From: Blautia glucerasea
Lineage (GTDB): Bacteria; Bacillota; Clostridia; Lachnospirales; Lachnospiraceae
DNA length: 64,000 nucleotides
NCBI RefSeq assembly: GCF_013304385.1
Contig: NZ_JAAITU010000002.1
Coordinates: 118,656 to 182,655, forward strand
Direction: 5' to 3'
Each line of letters opens with the position of its first letter. Position 1 is the first letter of the stretch. Positions 53,907 through 63,720 of the stretch are shown here, piece after piece. Position numbers and translations under genes: made by a program. The notes below the pieces were generated by a model, which did not search any database, was not told the DNA's origin, and was given only the letters and a program-made list of their open reading frames with translations.

Positions 53907-55529
53907 TCAGTCCTTCCCTTCTGTAAGATCTGTATTTCTCACTGCCCGGCGTACCGGAAGGATACAGGCAGGAACTACAGACAGGCCATCTACTCCCATT
54001 TGTATAAATGTGTGTGTAAGCTTTGTATCTGCAGCTATCTCGCCACAGATGTATACTTTACGTCCATTTTTATGTCCTGCATCCACCACCATCTGGATCA
54101 TCTTCAATACAGCCGGATGATGATCATTATACTTGTTACGAAGTAAAGGATTCTGCCTGTCCATGGCAAGGGTATACTGGGTCAGATCATTGGTGCCAAG
54201 GCTTAAGAAATCCACTCTTTTAGCCAATTCTTCACTAATCATTACTGCAGCCGGTGTCTCGATCATAATAGCCTTTGGAATCTCCTGGTATGGCTGTCTT
54301 TTTTCGTCCAACTCTGCTCTTACTTCAGCAAGAATCTGCTCTATAGCATCCATCTCCTCCATGGAATCGATCATTGGATACATCAGTGCCAGACGGCCAT
54401 ACGCGGAAGCACGGTAAATAGCACGCAGCTGAACCTTAAACATTTCCCTTCTGTCAAGGCAGAGACGAATTCCCCGATTCCCCATGATAGGATTGATTTC
54501 CTCGGGGATCTTCAAGTATTTCGCCTGTTTATCAGCTCCCAGGTCTACTGTACGGATCACTGCCCTTTTCTTGCCCATCGTCTGGGCTACTCTTTTGTAA
54601 GCAGCAAATAATTCCTCTTCGCTGGGATAATTCTCTCTTCCCAGATACTGAAATTCACTTCGTAAAAGACCAATACCGGCCGCCTCATAATAAAGCACAC
54701 TGTTTAGGTCATCTAAATTGCCAATATTGGCATAGATCGGCACTATACGTCCATCTACTGTTTCGTCCTTCTGATGCCTTAGTTTCAGAAGGTCTTCCCG
54801 TTCTTCTATATCTGCGATCCTGCGAATCTCATATTCTTTCAAAAATTCTCCGTCCGGCTGGATATACAATGTACCTGTATATCCATCGACAATGGCATTT
54901 GATCCATTCCACTCTTCTTTGGGAGAAATCCCCACCAGAGAAGGGACTGCCATGGTGCGGGCCAAGATCGCAGCGTGGGATACCTGCGATCCCTGCTGGG
55001 TCACAACCGCAAGCAGCTGTCCCTTATCCATTTCCATGATCTCTGTTGGGGAAAGGCTGTCTGATACAAGGATCACCGGTTCCTTTCCCAGATCGATCCT
55101 GGGAAGTACTCCGCCAAGAACTGTGATCAGATGGTCAGCATTTTGACGGACACATCGGATCTGCTCCTTCACAGCTGGATCTTCCAGACTGGCGAAGGTG
55201 GCTGACAATTCCTCTTTTGTAGTCATCACAGCATAAACTGCACTGACTTTTTCCGCTTTTATCATACTTTCCACTGCTTTTTCAAAGCTTCCCATGGAAA
55301 GTACGCTGATCTGATGCTGAAGATCTTCTTTTTGTTCTTCCTGATCTGCCATCTTAAGCTGATGTTGCAGGTCTTTTAAAACCTGGTCTTTTGCCTGTTC
55401 AAATCTGGTCAATTCATACTTTACATTATTGATCAGATACTGGCTTAGCTGATACTCTGCCCGGTTATAATAAAAGATCTTCCCAATGGCGATTCCTGCA
55501 AATGTAGACATGCCTTTATAAATTTCCAT
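53907..55529 (-). CDS. ptsI: PEP-dependent phosphotransferase enzyme I
   Basis: 540 aa. Enzyme I takes phosphate from PEP and passes it to HPr for all PTS sugars. The phospho-histidine is His185 in GSQVSHAAI; the C-terminal PEP barrel has MIETPAAV, FLSLGTNDLTQY and a catalytic-cysteine segment KVYICGE. ptsH, the usual neighbour, is absent; the gene lies 15 bases after potD in the polyamine transporter run. This may be the only enzyme I or a paralogue. Confidence 0.94.
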   Translation of the reverse strand: MEIYKGMSTFAGIAIGKIFYYNRAEYQLSQYLINNVKYELTRFEQAKDQVLKDLQHQLKMADQEEQKEDLQHQISVLSMGSFEKAVESMIKAEKVSAVYAVMTTKEELSATFASLEDPAVKEQIRCVRQNADHLITVLGGVLPRIDLGKEPVILVSDSLSPTEIMEMDKGQLLAVVTQQGSQVSHAAILARTMAVPSLVGISPKEEWNGSNAIVDGYTGTLYIQPDGEFLKEYEIRRIADIEEREDLLKLRHQKDETVDGRIVPIYANIGNLDDLNSVLYYEAAGIGLLRSEFQYLGRENYPSEEELFAAYKRVAQTMGKKRAVIRTVDLGADKQAKYLKIPEEINPIMGNRGIRLCLDRREMFKVQLRAIYRASAYGRLALMYPMIDSMEEMDAIEQILAEVRAELDEKRQPYQEIPKAIMIETPAAVMISEELAKRVDFLSLGTNDLTQYTLAMDRQNPLLRNKYNDHHPAVLKMIQMVVDAGHKNGRKVYICGEIAADTKLTHTFIQMGVDGLSVVPACILPVRRAVRNTDLTEGKD

Positions 55530-55544
55530 AATAAAATGATCCCC

Positions 55545-56573
55545 TTAATCGCAGGCTGCTTTAAACTCCGTCCAATTCTTATTGTACTGCTCGTCAGCCT
55601 CTGCGCTTACATTCTGAATAATCTCGCCCTTTGTTACATCCTCCGGTACTACCAGGTTAGGATCTACAAACTCATCTGCTGCTTTATTGGTGCAGTAGTA
55701 ACCGATATAGTCAAAGCACTTAGCAGATACTTCCGGCTGCAGGATATAGTTTACAAACTGATAAGCTGCATCCTTGTCCGGTGCTTCACTTGGAATAAAC
55801 ATACCCATAATACCAAATCCAAGACCCTCTTTCGGATATACTACCTTCAGATCCGGATTTTCTGCAAGTACAGAAGTAACCTGTGAAGTATAAAGGAATG
55901 CTACGGATGCTTCCCCATTAAGAAGTGCATCCTGGGTATTATCATCCTGGATCATACGTACATTGGGAGCCAGTTCCAGAAGTTTCTTTCCGGTTTCTTT
56001 AATAGAATCCACATCCTCTTCATTCATGCTCTTTCCAAGTGCAAGGTTTGTGATACCATTGATAACCCTGTAGTTGGCTGTCAAGGCAATACTGTCTTCC
56101 AGAGACGGATCCCAAAGGTCATTATAGCCTTCAATGTCAATGTCCACTTCGTCCGGATCATACACGATCAGCGGAATACCTGCACCATAAGGTACGGTAT
56201 ACTCATCTGTAGGATCGTAGAACTGTCCCTGATACAGAGAATTGATATTTTCAAAATTAGAAAGCTTATCTTTATCAAGTTTTTCAGCAAGGCCTTCCTG
56301 GATCACTTTTTCCAGAATATAGTCATCTGCGATCACCACATCATAGTCTCCGCCCTTTGCCATGGAAACCTTCTCCAGCATGGTCTCGTCTGTATCAAAG
56401 TTGGAATATGTGATCTTAATCCCTGTCTCACTTTCAAAATCATCCAGTACTTCCTGTGGAAACATGCCCTGCCAGGTATAAAGCACAAGCTCGGAATCAT
56501 CTGCATAAGCAGGAGTAACAGATGCTGCAACAGATGCTGCACATAAAACAGCTGCAAAAATCTTTTTTTTCAT
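55545..56573 (-). CDS. potD: Spermidine/putrescine-binding protein PotD
   Basis: 342 aa. Signal sequence (MKKKIFAAVLCAASVAASV, cleavage probably after AYA near residue 24), then the PotD fold starting LVLYTWQGMFPQEVLDDFE. The cysteine in the signal core is not in a lipobox, so lipid anchoring is doubtful. It lies downstream of the PotCD fusion, which already has a binding domain. This separate PotD may therefore serve the PotA/B/C set at 60.4-63.2 kb. Confidence 0.93.
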   Translation of the reverse strand: MKKKIFAAVLCAASVAASVTPAYADDSELVLYTWQGMFPQEVLDDFESETGIKITYSNFDTDETMLEKVSMAKGGDYDVVIADDYILEKVIQEGLAEKLDKDKLSNFENINSLYQGQFYDPTDEYTVPYGAGIPLIVYDPDEVDIDIEGYNDLWDPSLEDSIALTANYRVINGITNLALGKSMNEEDVDSIKETGKKLLELAPNVRMIQDDNTQDALLNGEASVAFLYTSQVTSVLAENPDLKVVYPKEGLGFGIMGMFIPSEAPDKDAAYQFVNYILQPEVSAKCFDYIGYYCTNKAADEFVDPNLVVPEDVTKGEIIQNVSAEADEQYNKNWTEFKAACD

Positions 56574-56647
56574 AATAGTTTCTCCTCTTCTACTTATTTA
56601 TAATCACCGAAGCCTTTTATCTTCGATAACTACCATGTTGTACCAGC

Positions 56648-58495
56648 CTACTCGGCCTTGATCTTTGTCCAAAGCTCTGCATACTTTTGTTTGATCTTTG
56701 GCTTCTGGTAACGGAAGATCTCATTATCCGAATTATCAATATCCGGAATATAAGAAGAAATCCCTTCATATGTACCCTGGATCATTTCGTCATATGCACT
56801 CTTTACAGAAGAAGTATAACCTACTTCCTCAGTATTGGAAAGAGCAGATTCATCATCCAGCATAAAATTAATAAACTGATGTGCCAGCTCTACCTCATTA
56901 CAGTCTTTGGTGATCACCATTGCATCATACCACAGGTTGGTACCCTGATCCGGTGTAAAATAATCCAGTTCCGGATTTTCACTGATAATATACGAAGCAT
57001 CACCAGAATATACCACAGCCAAAGCTTTATTTCCCGAAATCATATTGTCGATCACATCATCGCCTGCATAGATTGGTTCCATGGTATTTCTCTGATCGAT
57101 CAGCCACTGGAATGCCTCCTGGATCTGTGCATCCTCTGTTGTGTTCATGGAATAACCAAGCGCTTTCAGTGCAATCATAAAGGAATCCCTTTCTGAATCA
57201 TACATATACAGGTTTCCTTTATATTTCGGATTCCGAAGCAGTTCCCAGCCTTCTTGCAAATCTTCCTTGGATACTACATTTTTATTATAAAGAATTCCTA
57301 CCGTTCCCCAGAAATAAGGACAGGAATACCGGTTTCCCGGATCATAACTTCTGTTCTTGACTTCTGTCAGAAGGTTTTTCCCATTTGGGATCAGATCCCA
57401 GTCAAGATACTGAAGGTACTCCTCCTTGATCAAACGTTCGATCATATAATCTGAAGGAATCAGTACATCATAAGACTCACCGCCTGAAAGCTTGGTATAC
57501 ATCATCTCATTGGATTCAAAGGTTTCGTATACCACTGTACAGTTATACTCTTTTTCAAATTCCTGAAGCAGCTCCAGATCCATGTACTCTCCAGCATTAT
57601 ATACCTTCAGTACATGAGTTCCTCCTGCCGTCTGTCCCATACGGACCAATCCGGCAAAAAGAGCCAATGCAACCAGCACAGTGACCAGCCGTACAACCTT
57701 CCTGCTGCGCTTTCCCTGAAACTTTTCCAGCAATTTAGGAATATGTCTTCCCCCAATCAGTACCACTGCAATCACTGCGATCACAATGGCAGATAAGGCA
57801 TTAATCGTAGGATTGATCCTCTTTGTCATATTATATACAACAATAGAAATATTTTTCACACCATTTCCGGACACAAAATACGAAATAACAAAATCATCAA
57901 AGGACATGGTAAATGCAAGAAGCACACCTGCAAAAATCCCATCCTTTATCATCGGAACGATTACCTTAATAAGTGCCTGTGCCGGCGTTGCCCCCAGATC
58001 CATAGCCGCATTGGCCAGATTAGGGTCAAGGCTTCTGACTTTGGGATATACGCTGGTGATCACGTAGGGAGTACAAAAAGCAATGTGTGCCAGCAGCATA
58101 GTCAGATAACCCTTCCGAAAGCCAAGGGACGAAAACAAAAGCATCAGTCCGATAGCTGTTACAATATCCGGATTCAGAATCGGCAGATTATTAATATTTA
58201 AAAGCAGTTCTTTTACCACTTTCCTTGACTTTGAAAGCCCAATGGCTGTGATCGTACCAAGAACGGTAGAGATCACAGTGGCCAAAATGGCAATGGTCAG
58301 AGAAACATATACCGCCTTTATCACTTCCCCATTGTGTAAAAGTTCACCATACCATCTAAGAGAAAATCCTGTAAACTTTGTCAATGATTTTGATGAATTA
58401 AAGGAAAAAATCATAGTGACGAGAATAGGAAGGTAAAAGAAGATCAGGCATAATGCAATGTAAAATCTTGAAAATATTCCGTTTTTTCTTTTCAT
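56648..58495 (-). CDS. Polyamine permease-binding protein fusion (PotC-PotD)
   Basis: 615 aa. Residues 1-260 are a PotC permease with the EAA-type loop AAMDLGATPAQALIKVIVPMI. After a membrane segment (about 280-298), residues about 310-615 form a PotD-like binding domain (LKVYNAGEYMDLELLQEFE). The binding domain is thus tethered outside the cell to its own permease. Such fusions are known in Firmicutes. ATG 58495 follows AGGAGGGGACAG; an ATG six codons upstream overlaps potB. The fusion is in one clean frame with no sign of frameshift. Confidence 0.93.
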   Translation of the reverse strand: MKRKNGIFSRFYIALCLIFFYLPILVTMIFSFNSSKSLTKFTGFSLRWYGELLHNGEVIKAVYVSLTIAILATVISTVLGTITAIGLSKSRKVVKELLLNINNLPILNPDIVTAIGLMLLFSSLGFRKGYLTMLLAHIAFCTPYVITSVYPKVRSLDPNLANAAMDLGATPAQALIKVIVPMIKDGIFAGVLLAFTMSFDDFVISYFVSGNGVKNISIVVYNMTKRINPTINALSAIVIAVIAVVLIGGRHIPKLLEKFQGKRSRKVVRLVTVLVALALFAGLVRMGQTAGGTHVLKVYNAGEYMDLELLQEFEKEYNCTVVYETFESNEMMYTKLSGGESYDVLIPSDYMIERLIKEEYLQYLDWDLIPNGKNLLTEVKNRSYDPGNRYSCPYFWGTVGILYNKNVVSKEDLQEGWELLRNPKYKGNLYMYDSERDSFMIALKALGYSMNTTEDAQIQEAFQWLIDQRNTMEPIYAGDDVIDNMISGNKALAVVYSGDASYIISENPELDYFTPDQGTNLWYDAMVITKDCNEVELAHQFINFMLDDESALSNTEEVGYTSSVKSAYDEMIQGTYEGISSYIPDIDNSDNEIFRYQKPKIKQKYAELWTKIKAE

Positions 58496-58505
58496 CTGTC
58501 CCCTC

Positions 58506-59324
58506 CTATTCATCCTGTTTATCCATACGCTTCATCAGTCCCATAAATATCAGGATGATCACAGCAAGGATCAGAGAAATCGCACTTCCGAAATTCCAGT
58601 CCCCTACAGAGATAAACTGGGATTCGATCAGATTACCGATCAGCATATACTGTCCTCCTCCAAGAAGCTTTGGGATAACGAAAGAGGAAATAGCCAGAAG
58701 AAATACCATCATGATCCCATTTACCACACCTGGAAGGGAAAGCTTCCAGATCACTTTCCAGAAAGTCTGAATCTTATTGGCGCCCAGATCATAAGCAGCC
58801 TCAATCAGGGATTTATCCATTTTGGTCAAAGATGTATGAATAGGAATGATCATAAATGGCATAAAGTTACATACCAAGCCTATCATAACGGAAAAATCTG
58901 TGTACATCATAGACACCGGTCCAAGCCCTATCATGGAAAGCAGATGATTGATGATCCCGTTGTCGGAAAGCAGATTCATCCATGCATACGTGCGAAGAAG
59001 CATATTGATCCACATAGGAATGGTTACAAGAAGGATCAGCATACTCTGTATTTTTTCGGGGAATTTTGAAATCATATAAGCCAATGGATATCCCAGCACC
59101 AGGCAAATAACTGTAGTTAGTAAACCAAGCCAGAAGGATTTCAGGATCACATTCAAGTATGTTGCTTCCAGGAATTTTGCAAAGTTTCCCCAGGTAAAAG
59201 TAACAGTAAGGACTTCATTTCCTTCTTTTGTGACAGCGTACAGGGCAATCAAAAAAAGCGGTATCAGCAAAATGACCACTGCCCAGATAAAATACGGTAT
59301 GATCAATCTTTTAAACTGTTTCAT
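58506..59324 (-). CDS. potB: Polyamine ABC permease PotB (set 1)
   Basis: 272 aa with six membrane helices and the loop EAAYDLGANKIQTFWKVIWKLSLP that contacts PotA. It is the partner of the PotC-PotD fusion just downstream. The ATG touches the potA stop (TGATG), so translation is coupled. Confidence 0.94.
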   Translation of the reverse strand: MKQFKRLIIPYFIWAVVILLIPLFLIALYAVTKEGNEVLTVTFTWGNFAKFLEATYLNVILKSFWLGLLTTVICLVLGYPLAYMISKFPEKIQSMLILLVTIPMWINMLLRTYAWMNLLSDNGIINHLLSMIGLGPVSMMYTDFSVMIGLVCNFMPFMIIPIHTSLTKMDKSLIEAAYDLGANKIQTFWKVIWKLSLPGVVNGIMMVFLLAISSFVIPKLLGGGQYMLIGNLIESQFISVGDWNFGSAISLILAVIILIFMGLMKRMDKQDE

Positions 59325-60367
59325 CAGTATGCCCCCATCCTGTACATGACATGAATATCCTCAGGACCGAATTTCAGCCCTACTTCCCGTCCTGCTTCTG
59401 CGTAATCAGTTGTCTGCACCTTGTAGATCCTATTCTCAGTTTCTACCAGAATCTCATAATGCACACCTTTAAATGTAATATTTTTCACTACTCCTGTGAT
59501 CTTTGCATCCTGTGGTTCCACAATATCCAGATCCTCCGGGCGAAGGACTACTTCGATCTCTTCATTGTCTTCAAACCCTTTATCTACACACTCAAACTGG
59601 AATCCATCAAATTCCACCAGATAATCATGGATCATAATTCCTTCAATAATGTTTGATTCACCAATAAAGCCTGCAACGAAACGGTTTTCCGGCTCATTGT
59701 AAATATCTGTAGGAGAGCCGATCTGCTGGATCTCTCCATTATTCATAACTACCACTGTATCTGACATAGAAAGAGCCTCTTCCTGATCATGGGTGACATA
59801 GATAAAAGTAATCCCTACTTCCTGCTGGATCTTTTTCAGCTCGATCTGCATCTGCTTGCGGATCTTCGCATCAAGAGCACCTAAGGGCTCATCCAGAAGC
59901 AGCACCTTAGGTTCATTTACCAGTGCCCTGGCAATGGCCACCCTTTGCTGCTGACCGCCGGACAGAAGGGTTACATCCCTTTTTTCAAATCCTTCCAGAC
60001 CTACCATTTTCAGCATTTTGCCTACTTTCTGATCGATCACGGATTTTTCCACCTTTTTCAGGTTTAATCCAAAGGCTATATTTTCAGCTACATTGAGATG
60101 GGGAAACAGGGCATACTTCTGGAAAACTGTATTTACCTCCCTTTTGTAGGGCGGAAGCTTGGAAATCTCAATTCCGTCAAACAGTACTTCCCCTCCACTT
60201 GGCTCCTCAAACCCTGCTATGATACGCAAAGTGGTTGTTTTTCCACACCCGCTGGGTCCTAAAAGGGTGAGAAACTCATTTTCATAAATATCCAGGTTGA
60301 TGCCTCGCAGTACCTGCTGGTCATCAAAATTTTTCGTAAGATTCTTAAGCTGGATCAGTTTGTTCAT
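59324..60367 (-). CDS. potA: Polyamine ABC ATPase PotA (set 1)
   Basis: 347 aa. Walker [10 protein letters not shown], signature LSGGQQQR, Walker [12 protein letters not shown] and a C-terminal TOBE regulatory domain (about 240-345). It starts the potA-potB-potCD set. A 66-base gap with a perfect 16-base palindrome separates it from potC of set 2. Confidence 0.95.
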   Translation of the reverse strand: MNKLIQLKNLTKNFDDQQVLRGINLDIYENEFLTLLGPSGCGKTTTLRIIAGFEEPSGGEVLFDGIEISKLPPYKREVNTVFQKYALFPHLNVAENIAFGLNLKKVEKSVIDQKVGKMLKMVGLEGFEKRDVTLLSGGQQQRVAIARALVNEPKVLLLDEPLGALDAKIRKQMQIELKKIQQEVGITFIYVTHDQEEALSMSDTVVVMNNGEIQQIGSPTDIYNEPENRFVAGFIGESNIIEGIMIHDYLVEFDGFQFECVDKGFEDNEEIEVVLRPEDLDIVEPQDAKITGVVKNITFKGVHYEILVETENRIYKVQTTDYAEAGREVGLKFGPEDIHVMYRMGAY

Positions 60368-60406
60368 ACTCTTTTCTCCTCAGTAAATGTAAATACTTGG
60401 TTCCAT

Positions 60407-60422
60407 AGCAGGAATTCCTGCT
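60407..60422. other. Perfect palindrome between the two polyamine transporter sets
   Basis: AGCAGGAATTCCTGCT, 16 bases, in the only sizeable gap between the two sets. No T run follows in the direction of transcription, so an RNA processing or stability hairpin, or a protein site, is more likely than a terminator. Confidence 0.5.
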
Positions 60423-60433
60423 GAAAAAATTTT

Positions 60434-61219
60434 TTACCGGTTCTTTTTCCTACGTATGCTGCGGATCAGGCTGTACAGAAGCAGCATGATCACAGTAAAA
60501 GCAAGCATAATGGTACAAAGGGCATTTATCTCCGGTGTAACCCCTGTTTTTATCTGGGTATACACCTTGATAGGCAAAGTAGACAGCTTAGGACCATTAA
60601 TAAAAATACTGATAACTACATCATCCATGGACATGGCAAATGCAAGCAAAGATCCGGATACGACTGCCGGCATGATCAAAGGCAGTGTAATATCAAAGAA
60701 TGCACGCATGGAGGATGCCCCCAGATCCCTGGCAGCCTCTTCAAGGGACGGATCCATCCCCACAAGCCTTGCTTTCACCTCCATTAGTATATAAGGCACG
60801 CAAAATACAGTATGGCCGATCAAAAGGGTAAGCATGCCAAATGGCAGGTTCAGCATGTAAAAGAATGCCATCAGAACCATACCAAGAATGATCTCAGGAA
60901 TCATAAGCGGCAAAATGGAAATGTATTCCAGAATGCCTTTGGACTTCAGATGCAGTCTGGACAGCCCTACAGCCCCAAATGTACCGATCACTGCAGATAC
61001 TAAACAGCTGGCCGCGCCAAGGATCAGGCTGTTCACCAGCGCCTGAAGCATGGCACTGTCCCCCATCAGTTCCTGATACCACTTCAGGGAGAATCCGGTA
61101 AATCTTACCGGAAGCTTTGCCTCATTAAATGAAAAAACGATCACTACCCCAATAGGCAGATACATCAGCAAAAATATAATAACAAGATAAAGATTTGCAA
61201 ATTTTGAATTCTTTTTCAT
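60434..61219 (-). CDS. potC: Polyamine ABC permease PotC (set 2)
   Basis: 261 aa, six helices, EAA loop EEAARDLGASSMRAFFDITLPLIMP (about 168-192). Overlaps the upstream potB by 4 bp. Unlike the set 1 homologue it has no fused binding domain. Confidence 0.94.
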   Translation of the reverse strand: MKKNSKFANLYLVIIFLLMYLPIGVVIVFSFNEAKLPVRFTGFSLKWYQELMGDSAMLQALVNSLILGAASCLVSAVIGTFGAVGLSRLHLKSKGILEYISILPLMIPEIILGMVLMAFFYMLNLPFGMLTLLIGHTVFCVPYILMEVKARLVGMDPSLEEAARDLGASSMRAFFDITLPLIMPAVVSGSLLAFAMSMDDVVISIFINGPKLSTLPIKVYTQIKTGVTPEINALCTIMLAFTVIMLLLYSLIRSIRRKKNR

Positions 61220-62097
61220 CCTACTCCCTCCAAATCCTTTGCATTTGTAAGCTTTCGGTATAACCAGATCATCAAAGTTGTAAGAATCATCATGACTACT
61301 GCCAGTGTTGCTGCAAACGGCCAGTTATTCCCTCTTGTCATCTGATCCTGGATCAGGCTTCCTACAAGCACGATCTTATTTCCACCCAAAATGTCTGCTA
61401 TAAAGAACAGTCCCATGGACGGCACGAAAGTAAGGATCACACCGGATAACAGGCCTGGCAGGGTAAGCCTCCAGGTGATCGTCCAGAATGCTTTGATCCT
61501 TCCTGCGCCCAGATCTCTGGCTGCCTCTACCAATGACCAATCCATCTTTTCTGCACTGGAATACACAGACAGGATCATAAAAGGAAGAAGCACGTATACC
61601 ATACCTACTACAATGGCGGGATAGCTGTACAGCAGCTTTAATGACTTATCAATGATCCCCAGCTTTTTCAGCACAAAATTCAGAATTCCTTTTTTCTGAA
61701 GGATAATGATCCATCCGTACAGACGGATCAAAGAATTCACCCAGAAAGGAAGCATCAGGATCAGCATGGCCTTTTTCTTTTTTCCTGCAGGCAGCTTTGC
61801 CATAAAATAACCAAAGGGATAGCCTACCAGTCCAATGATCAGAGTACTTGTCACAGCCAGCTTAAAAGACTGTACAAAGGTATTCAGATATACCGGTTCC
61901 AGGATCTTTTTATAATTATCAAGGGTAAATATCCATTCTACCCCATGTACGGCTCCAGGTGTAGCAAAGCTTAGCGCAACCATATAGATCAAGGGACATG
62001 CTACAAACAGGATGGTAAAAATATATAATGGCAGGATCATGCCTACAGAGTGGCTTTTCACCTTGTGTTTCTTTTTCTCAGTATTATAATTGCTCAT
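61216..62097 (-). CDS. potB: Polyamine ABC permease PotB (set 2)
   Basis: 293 aa, six helices after a basic N-terminus, EAA loop EAARDLGAGRIKAFWTITWRLTLP (about 190-213). It overlaps potA by 14 bp and potC by 4 bp, a tightly coupled trio. Confidence 0.94.
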   Translation of the reverse strand: MSNYNTEKKKHKVKSHSVGMILPLYIFTILFVACPLIYMVALSFATPGAVHGVEWIFTLDNYKKILEPVYLNTFVQSFKLAVTSTLIIGLVGYPFGYFMAKLPAGKKKKAMLILMLPFWVNSLIRLYGWIIILQKKGILNFVLKKLGIIDKSLKLLYSYPAIVVGMVYVLLPFMILSVYSSAEKMDWSLVEAARDLGAGRIKAFWTITWRLTLPGLLSGVILTFVPSMGLFFIADILGGNKIVLVGSLIQDQMTRGNNWPFAATLAVVMMILTTLMIWLYRKLTNAKDLEGVG

Positions 62098-63172
62098 CCT
62101 GATCCTCCCTGTCTACGATCACTCCGTCTCCAGGTTCAAAGCTCCAGCCAACCTTCTGGCCGATCTTAACATTTGCATCAATCCCGTATCTGCTGGCTGT
62201 TATCTCACTGCCATCAGGCAATTCCAAAAGCATACGCAGCTGACCGCCAGCAAAAGACTTTTCTTTCACAGTAGCTGTCAGGCTTCCTGTACCGCTTTCA
62301 TCCACATGAATACTTTCGCTGCGAAGTGCAAATGTAACCTTTTCGCCTTTTTCTAGGGATATGCCTTCTGATGCCACCAGCAGTTTCTGTTCTCCTGTAA
62401 GAAGAACCGCCTGTGTTCCTTCCATTCCCTGGCAAATCCCTTCTAGGATATTGGCGTTTCCTACAAAATCTGCCACATAACTGGTTTTGGGATGATTATA
62501 GATCTGATCCGGTGTACCGATCTGCTCAAAGTGTCCTTCACGCATCACAGCGATCCGGTCAGACATGTTAATAGCCTCTTCCTGGTCATGGGTAATATAG
62601 ATAAACGTTATACCCAGCTTTTTCTGAAGACGCTTCAGTTCTGTCTGCATAGCCCGACGAAGCTTCAGATCCAATGCCCCTAAAGGCTCATCCAAAAGCA
62701 GTACCTGGGGATTATTGATCAGCGCCCTGGCGATTGCCACCCTTTGTCTCTGCCCGCCGGAAAGCTGATCCGGTTTTCGTTTTTCAAATCCGGAAAGCTG
62801 TACCAGCTCCAGCATTTCTGATACTCGTTTCTTTATTTCCTGCTTTGGTACTTTTTTCAGTTTCAGTCCATAGCCTACATTATCTGCTACAGTCATGTGA
62901 GGAAATAGGGCATAGTTCTGGAAAATGGTGTTTACACCTCTCTGGTTTGGTTCCAGGTCTGTAACATCTTTGCCATCCAGATATACATTTCCGCTATCCG
63001 GCGCTTCCAGTCCTGCTATGATCCTTAATGTGGTAGTCTTTCCACATCCAGATGCTCCAAGTAGTGTGATAAACTCACCTTTTTCAATGGAAAGGCTGAT
63101 CCCTCTTAACACATCTTCGTCCTTGCCGAAGCTTTTGGTAATATTTTTTAATTCCAGAGAATAAACTGACAT
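62084..63172 (-). CDS. potA: Polyamine ABC ATPase PotA (set 2)
   Basis: 362 aa. Walker A GASGCGKTT, signature LSGGQRQR, Walker [12 protein letters not shown], and a TOBE domain at the C-terminus. ATG 63172 follows GGAAAGAGTTAC; the longer frame to 63220 is not conserved. It is first of the polyamine run and lies behind a leader with a small frame and a terminator. Confidence 0.95.
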   Translation of the reverse strand: MSVYSLELKNITKSFGKDEDVLRGISLSIEKGEFITLLGASGCGKTTTLRIIAGLEAPDSGNVYLDGKDVTDLEPNQRGVNTIFQNYALFPHMTVADNVGYGLKLKKVPKQEIKKRVSEMLELVQLSGFEKRKPDQLSGGQRQRVAIARALINNPQVLLLDEPLGALDLKLRRAMQTELKRLQKKLGITFIYITHDQEEAINMSDRIAVMREGHFEQIGTPDQIYNHPKTSYVADFVGNANILEGICQGMEGTQAVLLTGEQKLLVASEGISLEKGEKVTFALRSESIHVDESGTGSLTATVKEKSFAGGQLRMLLELPDGSEITASRYGIDANVKIGQKVGWSFEPGDGVIVDREDQDEQL

Positions 63173-63232
63173 GTAACTCTTTCCTTTCTCATATAGTAAG
63201 CTGTCCATCTTTGCAGACAAGTCTTTTTAGAC

Positions 63233-63280
63233 AAAAAAAGATACGGCACCTGCTGCCAGTTATGAAACAGCTATGGTATC
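63233..63280 (-). terminator. Terminator/attenuator between the small frame and potA (set 2)
   Basis: GATAC/GTATC and GCTG/CAGC paired segments with a short spacer, then seven T on the minus strand. It spans the stop codon of the 71-codon frame and lies 60 bases before potA, so ribosomes finishing the small frame would cover one arm. Confidence 0.65.
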
Positions 63281-63475
63281 CGTATACTTTCTGCATCTAT
63301 ATTTAATTGTATGCCAAGCGAGAGCAGGTCCGTCCTGCTCCATCCAGTCTGCACGTACGCCAGTGCTTCCAAGGCATGTATCAATTGCAGATTCCAGGGT
63401 ACGCAAAAAAGCCGCTGCTTTTGCTGCGGTTCTCTCGTCATAATAAAAAGCGTAACCTGCTGCGTACTGATTCAT
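63260..63475 (-). CDS. Small hypothetical protein / possible leader peptide (71 aa)
   Basis: Starts at ATG 63475 behind AAAGGTGGTAAAAG and reads MNQYAAGYAFYYDERTAAKA onward, Ala- and Tyr-rich at the N-terminus, ending YRCRKYTDTIAVS. I do not recognise a family. Its stop codon lies inside the terminator before potA. Upstream (63510-63548) two hairpins compete: CATGTG/CACATG and TGTGCC/GGCACA. A short expressed protein, or a leader frame controlling the polyamine operon, are both possible. Confidence 0.45.
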   Translation of the reverse strand: MNQYAAGYAFYYDERTAAKAAAFLRTLESAIDTCLGSTGVRADWMEQDGPALAWHTIKYRCRKYTDTIAVS

Positions 63476-63603
63476 CTCTTTTACCACCTTTCATTGCGGC
63501 GTAACTGCTCATGTGTAACCTGTGCCTTTTGTTCTTAACCGGCACATGCTGCGTAATTTTCATAAAACTATCACAGTTTTATCTTTTTGGGAATATGTTT
63601 TAT

Positions 63604-63638
63604 AAAAAAATCCTGCATCGTCATCATCGACGCAGGAT
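63604..63638 (-). terminator. Terminator after tRNA-Thr
   Basis: ATCCTGCGTCG pairs with CGATGCAGGAT around a seven-base loop, followed by seven T on the minus strand. Confidence 0.88.
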
Positions 63639-63647
63639 CTTCCTATA

Positions 63648-63720
63648 AGCTGGAAATGAGACTCGAACTCACGACCCCTTCATTACGAGTGAAGTGCTCT
63701 ACCGACTGAGCTATTCCAGC
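63648..63720 (-). tRNA. tRNA-Thr (anticodon CGT)
   Basis: 73 bases fold into a complete cloverleaf: acceptor GCTGGAA/TTCCAGC with discriminator T, D-arm GCTC/GAGC, anticodon stem CTTCA/TGAAG around CTCGTAA, five-base variable loop, and T-arm GTGAG/CTCAT with TTCGAGT. CCA is not encoded. It reads ACG codons. Confidence 0.96.

Noticed and set aside
56648..58495. PotC-PotD fusion as a sequencing error joining two genes
   Set aside because: The junction is a clean frame through a membrane linker, and this fusion type is known in Firmicutes.
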